Position numbers and translations under genes: made by a program
Part shown: piece after piece, positions 41,176 through 49,589 of the stretch
Layout: each line of letters begins with the position of its first letter
Position numbering within the stretch: the stretch's first letter is position 1
Notes under the pieces: model-generated
What the model was told of the DNA's origin: nothing
The model's input: only the letters and a program-made list of their open reading frames with translations
Databases searched by the model: none
NCBI GenBank assembly: GCA_963169665.1
Contig: CAUJET010000113.1
Span: 34,920-98,919, forward strand
Direction of reading: 5' to 3'
Length of the DNA stretch: 64,000 nucleotides
DNA from: Actinomycetota bacterium
GTDB taxonomy: Bacteria; Actinomycetota; Acidimicrobiia; Acidimicrobiales; Ilumatobacteraceae

Positions 41176-42009
41176 ATGAGGATCCTCCTGACCAACGACG
41201 ACGGCATCGACTCGATCGGCCTCCACGTGCTCGCCCGGGCGATGCGTCCACACGGCGAGGTGGTGATCATCGCCCCTGACCGTGAGTTCTCCGGTGCAGG
41301 GGCGGCGCTCGGCGCGCTCCACCTGATGGTGCCCGAGGTGTGCAAGCGCCACGTCGACGGCATCGACGAAGCCTGGTCGGTGTCAGGGCCGCCGGCGCTG
41401 TGCGTCATGTTCGCCCGCCTCGGTGCGTTCGGCGAGCCGTTCGACCTGATCGTGTCGGGCATCAACCCCGGGGCGAACGTCGGTCGCTCGGTGTACCACT
41501 CGGGCACGGTGGGAGCCTGCCTCAGCGGCCGCAACGGCGGCATCCCCGGCGTCGCCGTCAGCCAGGCCGTCACCGGCTTCGGCATCGAGGGCCAGGGCTG
41601 GGACGAGATGCTGATCGGTCAGAAGTGGGAGACCGCAGCGACGGTGGCGAGCGCGTATGTGGGCGGCATGGTGCAGGAGATCGCGGCCGGCCGGCTCGCC
41701 GATGCGGCCGTCGTGAACATCAACGTGCCCAACTGCGAGGTCGACGAGCTGAAGGGCTGGTCGCATGCGCGGGTCGGCATGGAGCCGCCGCGGAAGATGG
41801 CGAACGCCGTCCTCGTGCCCAAGGAGGGTCACGAGGACGCGTTCATCGTGAAGATGGCGTGGGGCGATGCGGTCGAGTTGCCCGGTGACACTGACGGTGG
41901 ACTCGTCGAAGCAGGCACCGTCGCGGTGAGCTACCTCACTCGGCTCGAGGAGTACGCCCGCACCGACCTCGGCGCGGCCGAGGCCGGTCTCAGCGCCCTG
42001 TTCGGCTGA
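41176..42009 (+). CDS. surE: 5'/3'-nucleotidase SurE
   Basis: A 277-residue SurE. The metal site is formed by MRILLTNDDGIDSIGL (Asp-Asp pair), the Ser of APDREFSGAG and Asn in VSGINPGANVG. The family dephosphorylates nucleoside monophosphates and helps survival in stationary phase. It has GAGAALGAL where many SurE proteins have GxGHSIT, a moderate deviation near the active-site loop. CACGAT upstream gives probable leaderless or near-leaderless transcription. Convergent with the ice-binding-like gene across 30 bp. Confidence 0.9.
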   Translation: MRILLTNDDGIDSIGLHVLARAMRPHGEVVIIAPDREFSGAGAALGALHLMVPEVCKRHVDGIDEAWSVSGPPALCVMFARLGAFGEPFDLIVSGINPGANVGRSVYHSGTVGACLSGRNGGIPGVAVSQAVTGFGIEGQGWDEMLIGQKWETAATVASAYVGGMVQEIAAGRLADAAVVNINVPNCEVDELKGWSHARVGMEPPRKMANAVLVPKEGHEDAFIVKMAWGDAVELPGDTDGGLVEAGTVAVSYLTRLEEYARTDLGAAEAGLSALFG

Positions 42010-42039
42010 GTCGGCCGCTGCGTCGGCGCCCATGCGTTC

Positions 42040-43074
42040 TCAGGCCCGCTTGCCGGGTCGCCGACCCAGGACCACGGCGGCGGCGCCGACGGACAACGCC
42101 ATCGCGGCGATGAGGGAGGGGCCCCGTCCGCCGGATCCGGTCCGCGGCAGCGTGCCGCCGGCTCCTCGGGCGGGCGTCGCCGCCGTGACCGTCGACGCGC
42201 CACCCGGTGGTGCCGTGTTCGGGGCGCTCGGCGCGGTCGCGCTCGGCGCGGTCGCCGTCGGTTCGGTCGCAGCCGGTGTGGTGACGGGAGCGCTGGTGGC
42301 GGCGGGCGCGGTGGTCGGCGACGGTGCCGTCGACGGCACGCAGCTCGGTCCGCCGATGGTGACGTCGTCGAGCGTGACCGCACCGTTGCGGGCCAGTACC
42401 CGACCGTCGATCGACGCGCCGGTCGCCACGGTGATCGACGTGAGGGCCATCACGGTGCCGACGAACACCGAACCGCTGCCGAGCACGGCAGAACTGCCGA
42501 CCTGCCAGAAGACGTTGCATGCGCTGGCACCGTTCACGAACGACACCGAACTGCCCGACATGGTGGTGAGCGAGGAGTCGGTCTGGAAGACGAACACCGC
42601 CGCCGGGTCGCCCTGGCCGTCGAGGACGAGTGATCCCGACAGCTGCAACGGCGACTTCGACGGTCCCGAGTACACGCCGGGGACGAGCACGAGACCGGTG
42701 AGCTCGGGACCGACGAGCGTCACGTCGACCGGCCGGTTGGCTGCATCGGTGTAGGCAGCCGTCAGATCGATCTTGGCCTGGAGCGCTGCCCCGGTGGTCA
42801 CCTCGATGGTGGCCGGTGGAAGCACGTTCGTTGCATCGAGGCCGACGACGGCGGAGCCCGCGTGGACGCCGACGCTGCGCGAGATCGTCGACGGGCCGGT
42901 GTTGGTGATCGTCGAGTCGGCGAGTACCGAGAAGCCGGCCGCGGTGGCGAGGCCGACGGTCGGGACGATCGCGGCCGAGGTGTGTCCCGGCAGACCGACG
43001 GTGAGGGCGAACAGCGCGATCGCTGCGGCCGGGTGGAGGTTGCCCCGAGTGCGGCGGATGAAGGATGGGAACAC
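42040..43074 (-). CDS. LPXTG-anchored ice-binding-like (DUF3494) surface protein
   Basis: A 344-residue exported protein. A signal peptide is followed by a DUF3494 domain, the fold of ice-binding proteins: STITNTGPSTISRSVGVHAG, KIDLTAAYTDAANRP, LVPGVYSGPS, PAAVFVFQTDSSLTTMSGSSV, CNVFWQVGSSAVLGSGSVFVGTVMALTSI and GRVLARNGAVTLDDVTI. A Thr/Ala/Pro linker leads to the sorting signal LPRTG (309-313), a hydrophobic helix and the GRRPGKRA tail, so sortase should attach it to the wall. The GTG start has AGGAG 6 nt upstream. Many DUF3494 proteins act as adhesins; ice binding itself is not shown. Confidence 0.88.
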   Translation of the reverse strand: MFPSFIRRTRGNLHPAAAIALFALTVGLPGHTSAAIVPTVGLATAAGFSVLADSTITNTGPSTISRSVGVHAGSAVVGLDATNVLPPATIEVTTGAALQAKIDLTAAYTDAANRPVDVTLVGPELTGLVLVPGVYSGPSKSPLQLSGSLVLDGQGDPAAVFVFQTDSSLTTMSGSSVSFVNGASACNVFWQVGSSAVLGSGSVFVGTVMALTSITVATGASIDGRVLARNGAVTLDDVTIGGPSCVPSTAPSPTTAPAATSAPVTTPAATEPTATAPSATAPSAPNTAPPGGASTVTAATPARGAGGTLPRTGSGGRGPSLIAAMALSVGAAAVVLGRRPGKRA

Positions 43075-43371
43075 GGTCGTCTCCTGGACGTCGAAGGCCC
43101 GGCGGCCGTGTCACCCCGAGGGGTGGTGTAGGCCCGTGACCGTGCGCCTGCTCGCGCAGGGTTGACCGTGTCGGATCGACGGGTCGGTTTCCCGTTCCAT
43201 CGTGGGCCACACGAGGTGAGGCCCATTCCTGCATCGGGTGTTCGGGTCGCCGCCTTGAACCGATCGGCGCATGTTCACCCGTTCGGGGTGGCGTCGACGC
43301 CCGACGCCTGACGAGGCGGGCGGGTCCTTCGGCCCTGGTCGGGCGGGACGTCCGTGGGTACGGTCGCCCGC
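43075..43371. other. Divergent intergenic region with structured leader
   Basis: The 297-bp spacer holds, on the right, TACGGT (43359-43364) 7 nt from the acyl-CoA dehydrogenase ATG. On the left (minus strand) lies a GC-rich leader of about 110 nt with several hairpins, including CCTGC/GCAGG around GCGA and CACCCC/GGGGTG, flanked by CGTCGA/TCGACG. It precedes the surface-protein gene. I could not match it to a known riboswitch class. Confidence 0.4.
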
Positions 43372-44625
43372 ATGGCCATGAACTGCAAGCCCGTGCCCAC
43401 GCTCGACGAGCGGATCAACGACATCCGCATGCGCACGGCCGAGATCGTCAACGACGACATCATCCCGAACGAGGGTCGGCTGTGGGCAGAGCGGCGCGAG
43501 GGCGAGTCGTTCCACGAGCGCACGGCCGTGCTGGAACTGCGCGCAGACATCAAGGAGAAGGTCAAGAAGGCCGGGCTGTGGGCGCCGCACCTGCCGAAGG
43601 AGTACGGCGGGATGGGCCTCGACTTCCTCGCGCACGCGTACATGAACGAGGTGCTCGCGTACGCGATCGGTGCGGCGTCGCTGTTCGGTGTGGTGGCACC
43701 GAACTCGGGCAACCAGTCGATCCTGGTGAAGTACGGCACCGAGGAGCAGAAGCAGCAGTGGCTCATGCCGCTGATCGACGGGACGATGGAGTCGGGCTTC
43801 TCGATGACCGAGCCGCACAACCCGGGCTCCGATCCGCGTTCGCTCGACACGAGTGCCGTCATCGACGGCGACCACTTCGTGATCAATGGTCACAAGTGGT
43901 TCACCTCGAACGGCATCGACGCCGACTTCTTCATCGTCATGTGCCGGGTGACGGAGAAGGACGCCGTCGACAAGAAGTCGGGTCCGATGGTGCAGATCAT
44001 CGTGCCGGCGGCGACCAAGGGCGTGAACATCGTCCGCGGCATCGGTGTGTGGGGTCGCAAGGAGAGCGACCACTGCGAGGTCAAGTACGAGGACGTGCGC
44101 GTGCCGGTCGCGAACGCGCTCGGCCGCGTGGGTGAGGGGCACCAGGCGGCGCAGGACCGCCTGGGCGCCGGCCGCATCTTCCACTGCATGAACTCGATCG
44201 GCCAGATGTGGCGGGCGTTCGACCTGATGGTGGAGCGAGCGGCGAGCCGCGAGGTGCACGGCGGGGTGCTGGCCGACAAGCAGTTCACCCAGGGCGCGAT
44301 CGCCGACAGCTACATCGACATCCAGACGGCGCGACTGTTCACCATCCACGCGGCGGAGAAGATCGACCAGGGGCTGCAGGCCGCCCGTACCGACATCAGC
44401 GCGATCAAGGTCTACGTGCCCGCGGCCTACACGCGAGTGGTCGACCGGGCGATCCAGATCTGGGGTGCAGCCGGCGTCTCGAACGACCTGCCGTTGTGGG
44501 GCATGTACCAGGGGGCTCGCACGCTGCGTATCGCCGACGGCCCCGACGAGGTGCACAAGATCCTCATCGCCAAGAACGTGCTCGGACAGTACGCGAAGGG
44601 CGAGGGCTGGGACTTCGGCAACTGA
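43372..44625 (+). CDS. Acyl-CoA dehydrogenase family protein
   Basis: A 417-residue FAD-dependent enzyme. LRADIKEKVKKAGLWAPHLPKEYGGMGLDFLAHAYMNEVL is the N-terminal domain, GFSMTEPHNPGSDPRSLDTSAVIDGDHFVINGHKWFTSNG the middle flavin-binding region, and QIWGAAGVSNDLPLWGMYQGARTLRIADGPDEVHKILIAKNVL the C-terminal helical domain. The ADGPDEVH segment resembles ACAD10/11-type and cyclohexane-carboxyl-CoA-type members. It alpha,beta-desaturates an acyl-CoA; the chain is unknown. TACGGT 7 nt upstream supports the first of two nearby ATGs. Confidence 0.87.
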   Translation: MAMNCKPVPTLDERINDIRMRTAEIVNDDIIPNEGRLWAERREGESFHERTAVLELRADIKEKVKKAGLWAPHLPKEYGGMGLDFLAHAYMNEVLAYAIGAASLFGVVAPNSGNQSILVKYGTEEQKQQWLMPLIDGTMESGFSMTEPHNPGSDPRSLDTSAVIDGDHFVINGHKWFTSNGIDADFFIVMCRVTEKDAVDKKSGPMVQIIVPAATKGVNIVRGIGVWGRKESDHCEVKYEDVRVPVANALGRVGEGHQAAQDRLGAGRIFHCMNSIGQMWRAFDLMVERAASREVHGGVLADKQFTQGAIADSYIDIQTARLFTIHAAEKIDQGLQAARTDISAIKVYVPAAYTRVVDRAIQIWGAAGVSNDLPLWGMYQGARTLRIADGPDEVHKILIAKNVLGQYAKGEGWDFGN

Positions 44626-44655
44626 GCCGGTCGATCGGCGATGCGGCGTCGCCGC

Positions 44656-45522
44656 TCAGCCGATCACCACGAGCGACGCCTGATCGAAGACCAGATCGAA
44701 CACGCTCGTCGCGTACACCTCGGGCGCCTGGATGTAGACCGCGAGATATCCGGTTCCGGCTGGCACGACGTAGTCGATCGCGTGTCGCGTCGGTGTGGCA
44801 TTCACGCTCGTGATGTATGTCGCGACGTCGGAGAGATAGGTGCCATCGGGAGCGAAGGCCTCCACGCCGACTGCCGAGTACGAGCGCACGAGTGATGCCG
44901 GTCCTGTTCCCGCCGCGGTGACACAGATGGAGAACCGCACGCGCTGGCCCGCAGCCACGTTCCGGATCGGGGCTTGGTAGAACTGCGCCTTCCCGGTGCC
45001 GTCGTCGTCGGGCTGGCCGACGTAGGTGAACGCCTGGGCGCGCACGCCGTCAACGACGCCGTCGGTGGTGGAGATGGTGTAGATCGGCCGGCCGACCGTG
45101 GTCGACTCGTCGATCCACCCGGCTGCGAGCGGGGAGCCGTCCTCGAACGACGGATCGACGAGGAGGTTGGTGCCCGGCGTCGCTGGCACACCGGCGCATG
45201 CCCGCGGTGGCGGTGGCGCCGTGCTCGTGGTCGACGTCGTGCTCGTGGTCGAGGTCGTGCTCGTGGTCGACGTCGTGCTCGTGGTCGAGGTCGAGGTCGT
45301 GGTCGTGCTCGGAGAAGCGGTCGTGCTCGTGGTGGCGGGCGATCCGCTCTGCGAGGCCACGACGCTCGTGGGTGGGCTCGCTGCGGCCGGCGACGACGCC
45401 GCCGGTTGGCACTGCGTCGGCACGAGCACCATGGTCAGTGCGAGGAAGCCGCTGCCGCCCACGCGTCGACGTCGGCGCCACCAGGGTGTCCTCACTTGGA
45501 GATGAGCGTTGTTCCCAATCAT
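44656..45522 (-). CDS. Secreted Thr/Ser-linker protein with beta-sandwich domain
   Basis: A 288-residue exported protein that I do not recognise at family level. A signal peptide with RRRRR and a hydrophobic core (GSGFLALTMVLV) is followed by an about 60-residue Ala/Ser/Thr linker including repeated STT units. A C-terminal domain (about 110-288) then begins LLVDPSFEDGSPLAAGW and ends FDLVFDQASLVVIG, the pattern of carbohydrate-binding-module-like jelly rolls. TAGGTT on the minus strand lies 6 nt before the ATG (leaderless). A surface glycan-binding role is plausible only. Confidence 0.7.
   Translation of the reverse strand: MIGNNAHLQVRTPWWRRRRRVGGSGFLALTMVLVPTQCQPAASSPAAASPPTSVVASQSGSPATTSTTASPSTTTTSTSTTSTTSTTSTTSTTSTTSTTSTAPPPPRACAGVPATPGTNLLVDPSFEDGSPLAAGWIDESTTVGRPIYTISTTDGVVDGVRAQAFTYVGQPDDDGTGKAQFYQAPIRNVAAGQRVRFSICVTAAGTGPASLVRSYSAVGVEAFAPDGTYLSDVATYITSVNATPTRHAIDYVVPAGTGYLAVYIQAPEVYATSVFDLVFDQASLVVIG
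45221..45310. repeat. 18-bp tandem coding repeat
   Basis: Four 18-bp units (45221-45292) alternate GTGCTCGTGGTCGACGTC and GTGCTCGTGGTCGAGGTC, making two 36-bp copies, plus three related 6-bp units to 45310. They encode the STT linker of the minus-strand secreted protein. Prone to length change by slippage without frame loss. Confidence 0.85.
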
Positions 45523-45678
45523 GCGCGGAACCTAAATCGCGTGATTCGCGGGGTGGCGGATGGCAGACCGGACCCCGCGTTTGTGGGGGCCGAGTCCGTC
45601 GCCTTCCGGCGAAGATCAGGACCGGCACCGTGACCATCGGCCCTGTTCGGCACACCGACCACGGCGCACGCTGGGTGC

Positions 45679-45912
45679 ATGTCGGAAGTCGAACTGGTCA
45701 TCCACACCGTCCCGCACGAGGGTGAACCCCCCGCCGTCGATGGCACCGAACTCCCACCGCGCCGCTTCGCGACGGTCGCCGAGGCCAAGGCGGCAGCCGA
45801 CGAGCTGCCGGTGCCCGACGGGTGGCAGCGCAAGGAGTCGATCCGGGACGTGCTCACCGGCGACGTCATGTGCTGGCGCAGCGATCGAGTTCCGGGATGG
45901 CAGCAGCCATGA
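45679..45912 (+). CDS. Small protein translationally coupled to PFOR
   Basis: A 77-residue protein of unknown function: MSEVELVIHTVPHEGEPP, an RRFATVAEAKAAADEL helix and PDGWQRKESIRDVLTGDVMCWRSD. No signal, membrane segment or metal-binding pattern; one cysteine. CACGCT lies 6 nt before the ATG. Its TGA overlaps the PFOR ATG (ATGA), which supports that it is translated and that expression is tied to PFOR. It may be an accessory factor or only a leader cistron. Confidence 0.65.
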   Translation: MSEVELVIHTVPHEGEPPAVDGTELPPRRFATVAEAKAAADELPVPDGWQRKESIRDVLTGDVMCWRSDRVPGWQQP

Positions 45913-48900
45913 CCACGCACGGATCGGAGGACACCAGCACCCCGGTGGCCAGTCCGGGGGCCGGCTCGCACGAGCCGGCCTCGGGCACCACGGCCGACCA
46001 CCACATCCTCGACGGCAACGAGGCCGCCGCACGCATCGCCCACCTGATGAGCGAGGTGATCGCGATCTACCCGATCACGCCCGCCTCGCCGATGGGCGAG
46101 TTCGCCGACGACTGGAGCGCTCGCGGGCACCAGAACCTGTGGGGTGTGGTGCCCGAGGTGATCGAGATGCAGAGCGAGGCGGGTGCCGCCGGCGCGCTGC
46201 ACGGCGCCGTCACCCGCGGGGCGCTCGCCACCACATTCACGGCGAGCCAGGGCCTGCTGCTCATGCTGCCGAACATGTTCAAGATCGCCGGTGAGCTCAC
46301 CCCGGCAGTGATCCACGTCGCGGCACGCACGATCGCCACGCACGCGCTCAGCATCTTCGGCGACCACAGCGACGTGATGGCCGCCCGCACCACGGGATGG
46401 GCGATGCTCTGCGCCAGCTCCGTGCAGGAGACCGGCGACTTCGCCGCGGTTGCGCACGCCGCGACGCTCGCGACAAGGGTGCCGTACCTGCACTTCTTCG
46501 ACGGCTTCCGCACGAGCCACGAGCTGAACACCGTCGAGCTCGTCAGCGCCGAGCAGCTCCGCGAGATGGTGGACGAGCGGCTCGTGAGTGAGTTCCGCGA
46601 CCGGGGTCTCGACAGCGATCACCCGGTGATCCGGGGTACCGCGCAGAACCCCGACGTGTTCTTCCAGGCGCGCGAGGCGTGCAACCCGTTCCACGATGCA
46701 GTGCCCGCGGCGACGCAGGCCGCGTTCGACCAGCTCGCCGCGCTCACGGGTCGGCAGTACCACCTCGTCGACTACCACGGCGCGCCCGACGCCGATCGTG
46801 TGATCGTGCTGATGGGCAGCGGTGCCGGGGCCGTGCAGGAGGCGGTCGATGCCATGAACGCCGCCGGCGAGCGCGTCGGCCTCGCGGTCGTGCGCCTGTA
46901 CCGGCCGTTCCCCACCGCACAGCTCCTCGCTGCGCTGCCGCCCAGCGTGCGCACCATCGCGGTGCTCGACCGGACGAAGGAGCCGGGCGCGCCGTTCGAG
47001 CCGCTGCACCTCGACGTGCTGTCGGCGCTGTGGCACTCGGCCGACGAGCACTGGGCGGGTGGCGTCACGCCTCGCGTGATCGGTGGCCGCTACGGCCTGA
47101 GCTCGAAGGAGTTCACGCCGGCGATGGCCAAGGCCGTGTTCGACGAGGCGTCGGCCGACATGCCGCGCAACGGATTCACGGTCGGCATCGTCGACGACGT
47201 CACGCGGCTCAGCCTGGCCGTCGACCCGAGCTTCACGACCGATCACGCGAAGGTGCGCGCCGTGTTCTACGGGCTCGGCAGCGACGGCACCGTCGGTGCG
47301 AACAAGAACACCGCCAAGATCGTCGGCGACCAGACCGCCCTGCACGTGCAGGGCTACTTCGTCTACGACTCGAAGAAGTCGGGCTCCACCACGATCAGCC
47401 ACCTGCGGTTCGACCCGAACCCGATCGCCAGCACGTATCTGGTCGATCAGGCCACCTTCGTCGGGGTCCACCAGTGGAACTTCCTCCAGCGGCTCGACGT
47501 GCTGAAGGTCGCCGCTCCCGGTGCCGTGGTGCTGCTCAACAGCCCGCACCGTCCCGAGGACGTGTGGGGTGCACTCCCCGAGAGCGCACAGCAGCAGGTG
47601 CTCGATCGAGGCCTCCAGCTGTACACGATCGACGCCGCGGCGGTCGCCAAGGCCGCCGGCCTCGCCGGGCGCGTGAACACCGTGATGCAGACGTGCTTCT
47701 TCGCCCTGTCGGGGGTGCTCCCCACCGAGCAGGCGATCGCGGCCCTGAAAGAGGCGATCGAGCACAGCTACGGCAAGCGGGGTGTGGTGATCGTCGAACG
47801 CAACGTCGCTGCGGTCGACACCACGCTCGCCAACCTCCATCAGGTCCCGATCGGGACCGCCGCCGACAGCGGCGTCCACGTCCGGGCGACCGTGCCGGCG
47901 GGCAGCAGCGACTTCGTGCAGCGGGTGACCGCCAGGATGCTGGCGGGGGAGGGCGACCTGCTGCCCGTGAGCGCGCTGCCGCCCGACGGCACGTTCCCCA
48001 CCGGCACGGCGAAGGTGGAGCGACGCACGATCGCGACCGAGATCCCGATCTGGGAACCCGACCTGTGCATCGACTGCGGCAAGTGTGCGATCGTCTGCCC
48101 GCACGCCGCGATCCGGTTGAAGGTGTACGAGCCGGCTGCGCTCGCCGAGGGCAGCGTGTTGAAGACGAAGTCGTTCCGCAGCCGCGAGGTGCCCGGTTTG
48201 TCGTTGACGGTGCAGGTGGCGCCCGACGACTGCACCGGTTGCGGGCTGTGTGTCACGGCCTGTCCGGCGCACGACAAGAGCGAGGTGAAGCGCAAGAGCA
48301 TCAACCTCCGCCCGATCGGTGACCACCTCGAGGTGGAGCGGATCGCGTGGGACGCGTTCCTCGCGACCGAGAGCGCGGACGCCACGGCGTTCGACCCGGC
48401 GTCGGTGAAGACGAGCCAGCTGCGCCAGCCGCTGTTCGAGTTCAGCGGTGCGTGCTCGGGCTGTGGCGAGACGCCGTACCTGAAGCTGCTCACCCAGCTC
48501 TTCGGCGACCGGCTGCTCATCGCCAACGCCACCGGATGTTCGAGCATCTACGGCGGCAACCTGCCCACCACCCCGTACAGCACCGATGCCGACGGCCGTG
48601 GGCCGGCGTGGAGCAACAGCCTGTTCGAGGACAACGCGGAGTTCGGGCTCGGCATCAGGTTGGGGTACGAGGCTCAGCGCAGAGCGGCCCTCGAAGCCCT
48701 CGACCGTCTGGCCGGCCGGATCGATCCGACACTCGCCGCGGCCATCGTCGAACACGTCGACGACACCGACGATCACGGGGTCCGCGACCAGCGCAACCGG
48801 GTCGCGTCGCTGCAGTCGGCGCTCGCCGCGCTCGACGTCGACGACGCCGAAGCCGCTCGTCTGCACGAGCTGGCGGGCGCGCTCGTCGGCCGTGCGGTGT

Positions 48901-49589
48901 GGATCGTCGGTGGTGACGGATGGGCGTACGACATCGGTGCCGGTGGGCTCGACCACGTGATGGGCAGCGGCCGCAACGTGAACATCCTCGTGATGGACAC
49001 CGAGGTCTACTCCAACACCGGTGGCCAGGCGTCGAAGGCGACACCTCGTGGCGCGGTGGCGAAGTTCGCGGCGAGCGGCAAGGGCATCGCCAAGAAGGAC
49101 CTCGGCCTCGAGGCGATGAGCTTCGGCGACGTGTACGTGGCCAAGATCGCCCTCGGCGCAAGCGACGTGCAGACGGTGAAGGCGCTGCTCGAAGCGGCCG
49201 CCTGGCCGGGGGTGTCGCTCGTGATCGCCTACTCGAGCTGCATCGCCCACGGCTACGACATGTCGCGGTCGATGACCCAGCAGAAGGCCGCCGTGCAGAG
49301 CGGACACTGGCCGCTCTACCGCTACCGGCCGGGGGCGGGGGAGACCACCCACCCGTTCGAGCTCGACAGCGCCGAGCCGTCGGTGCCCTATGCCGAGTTC
49401 GCCCGGGCAGAGGCCCGTTTCGGCATCCTCAGTCGTACGGATCCGGAACGCTCGGCAGAGCTCTTGCGGCTCGCCCAGAACGACGTCACCGGCCGGTGGA
49501 ACTACTACCAGCAGCTGGCCGGCGTCGAGCGCCAGGCACCCGAACACGCGGCGAGCGCTGTGCTCGCCGAGACCGAGGAGGAGTCGTGA
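45909..49589 (+). CDS. nifJ: Pyruvate:ferredoxin (flavodoxin) oxidoreductase
   Basis: A 1226-residue single-chain PFOR that converts pyruvate and CoA to acetyl-CoA, CO2 and reduced ferredoxin. Domain I has IAIYPITPASPMGEFADDW; the ferredoxin-like domain has CIDCGKCAIVCPHA and CTGCGLCVTACPAHD for two [4Fe-4S] clusters; the TPP domain has the cluster-binding FSGACSGCGETPYLKLL, GCSSIYGGNLPTTPY, and GDGWAYDIGAGGLDHV with MDTEVYSNTGGQASKATP. All motifs appear intact. Length fits the NifJ type. It starts within the stop of the small upstream gene and ends within the DHOD-like start. Confidence 0.95.
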   Translation: MTTHGSEDTSTPVASPGAGSHEPASGTTADHHILDGNEAAARIAHLMSEVIAIYPITPASPMGEFADDWSARGHQNLWGVVPEVIEMQSEAGAAGALHGAVTRGALATTFTASQGLLLMLPNMFKIAGELTPAVIHVAARTIATHALSIFGDHSDVMAARTTGWAMLCASSVQETGDFAAVAHAATLATRVPYLHFFDGFRTSHELNTVELVSAEQLREMVDERLVSEFRDRGLDSDHPVIRGTAQNPDVFFQAREACNPFHDAVPAATQAAFDQLAALTGRQYHLVDYHGAPDADRVIVLMGSGAGAVQEAVDAMNAAGERVGLAVVRLYRPFPTAQLLAALPPSVRTIAVLDRTKEPGAPFEPLHLDVLSALWHSADEHWAGGVTPRVIGGRYGLSSKEFTPAMAKAVFDEASADMPRNGFTVGIVDDVTRLSLAVDPSFTTDHAKVRAVFYGLGSDGTVGANKNTAKIVGDQTALHVQGYFVYDSKKSGSTTISHLRFDPNPIASTYLVDQATFVGVHQWNFLQRLDVLKVAAPGAVVLLNSPHRPEDVWGALPESAQQQVLDRGLQLYTIDAAAVAKAAGLAGRVNTVMQTCFFALSGVLPTEQAIAALKEAIEHSYGKRGVVIVERNVAAVDTTLANLHQVPIGTAADSGVHVRATVPAGSSDFVQRVTARMLAGEGDLLPVSALPPDGTFPTGTAKVERRTIATEIPIWEPDLCIDCGKCAIVCPHAAIRLKVYEPAALAEGSVLKTKSFRSREVPGLSLTVQVAPDDCTGCGLCVTACPAHDKSEVKRKSINLRPIGDHLEVERIAWDAFLATESADATAFDPASVKTSQLRQPLFEFSGACSGCGETPYLKLLTQLFGDRLLIANATGCSSIYGGNLPTTPYSTDADGRGPAWSNSLFEDNAEFGLGIRLGYEAQRRAALEALDRLAGRIDPTLAAAIVEHVDDTDDHGVRDQRNRVASLQSALAALDVDDAEAARLHELAGALVGRAVWIVGGDGWAYDIGAGGLDHVMGSGRNVNILVMDTEVYSNTGGQASKATPRGAVAKFAASGKGIAKKDLGLEAMSFGDVYVAKIALGASDVQTVKALLEAAAWPGVSLVIAYSSCIAHGYDMSRSMTQQKAAVQSGHWPLYRYRPGAGETTHPFELDSAEPSVPYAEFARAEARFGILSRTDPERSAELLRLAQNDVTGRWNYYQQLAGVERQAPEHAASAVLAETEEES

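Noticed and set aside
40874-41176. 100-codon plus-strand frame in the rlmI/surE spacer
   Set aside because: No ribosome-binding site at its start, Arg/Ser-rich translation without hydrophobic pattern, and it would end on the surE start. Spacer with promoters is the simpler reading.
43075-43185. c-di-GMP-I (GEMM) riboswitch before the LPXTG protein
   Set aside because: The GNRA-capped stem and GGCCTA are suggestive, but the conserved AAACC and GACGCAAAGCC elements and the closing GGC/GCC pairing are missing, so I do not call the class.
45519-49547. Minus-strand open frame of more than 1300 codons opposite PFOR
   Set aside because: Composition is His/Arg/Val/Gly-rich with no domain, and the plus strand encodes an intact NifJ with all cluster motifs. 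It is a consequence of GC-rich third positions.
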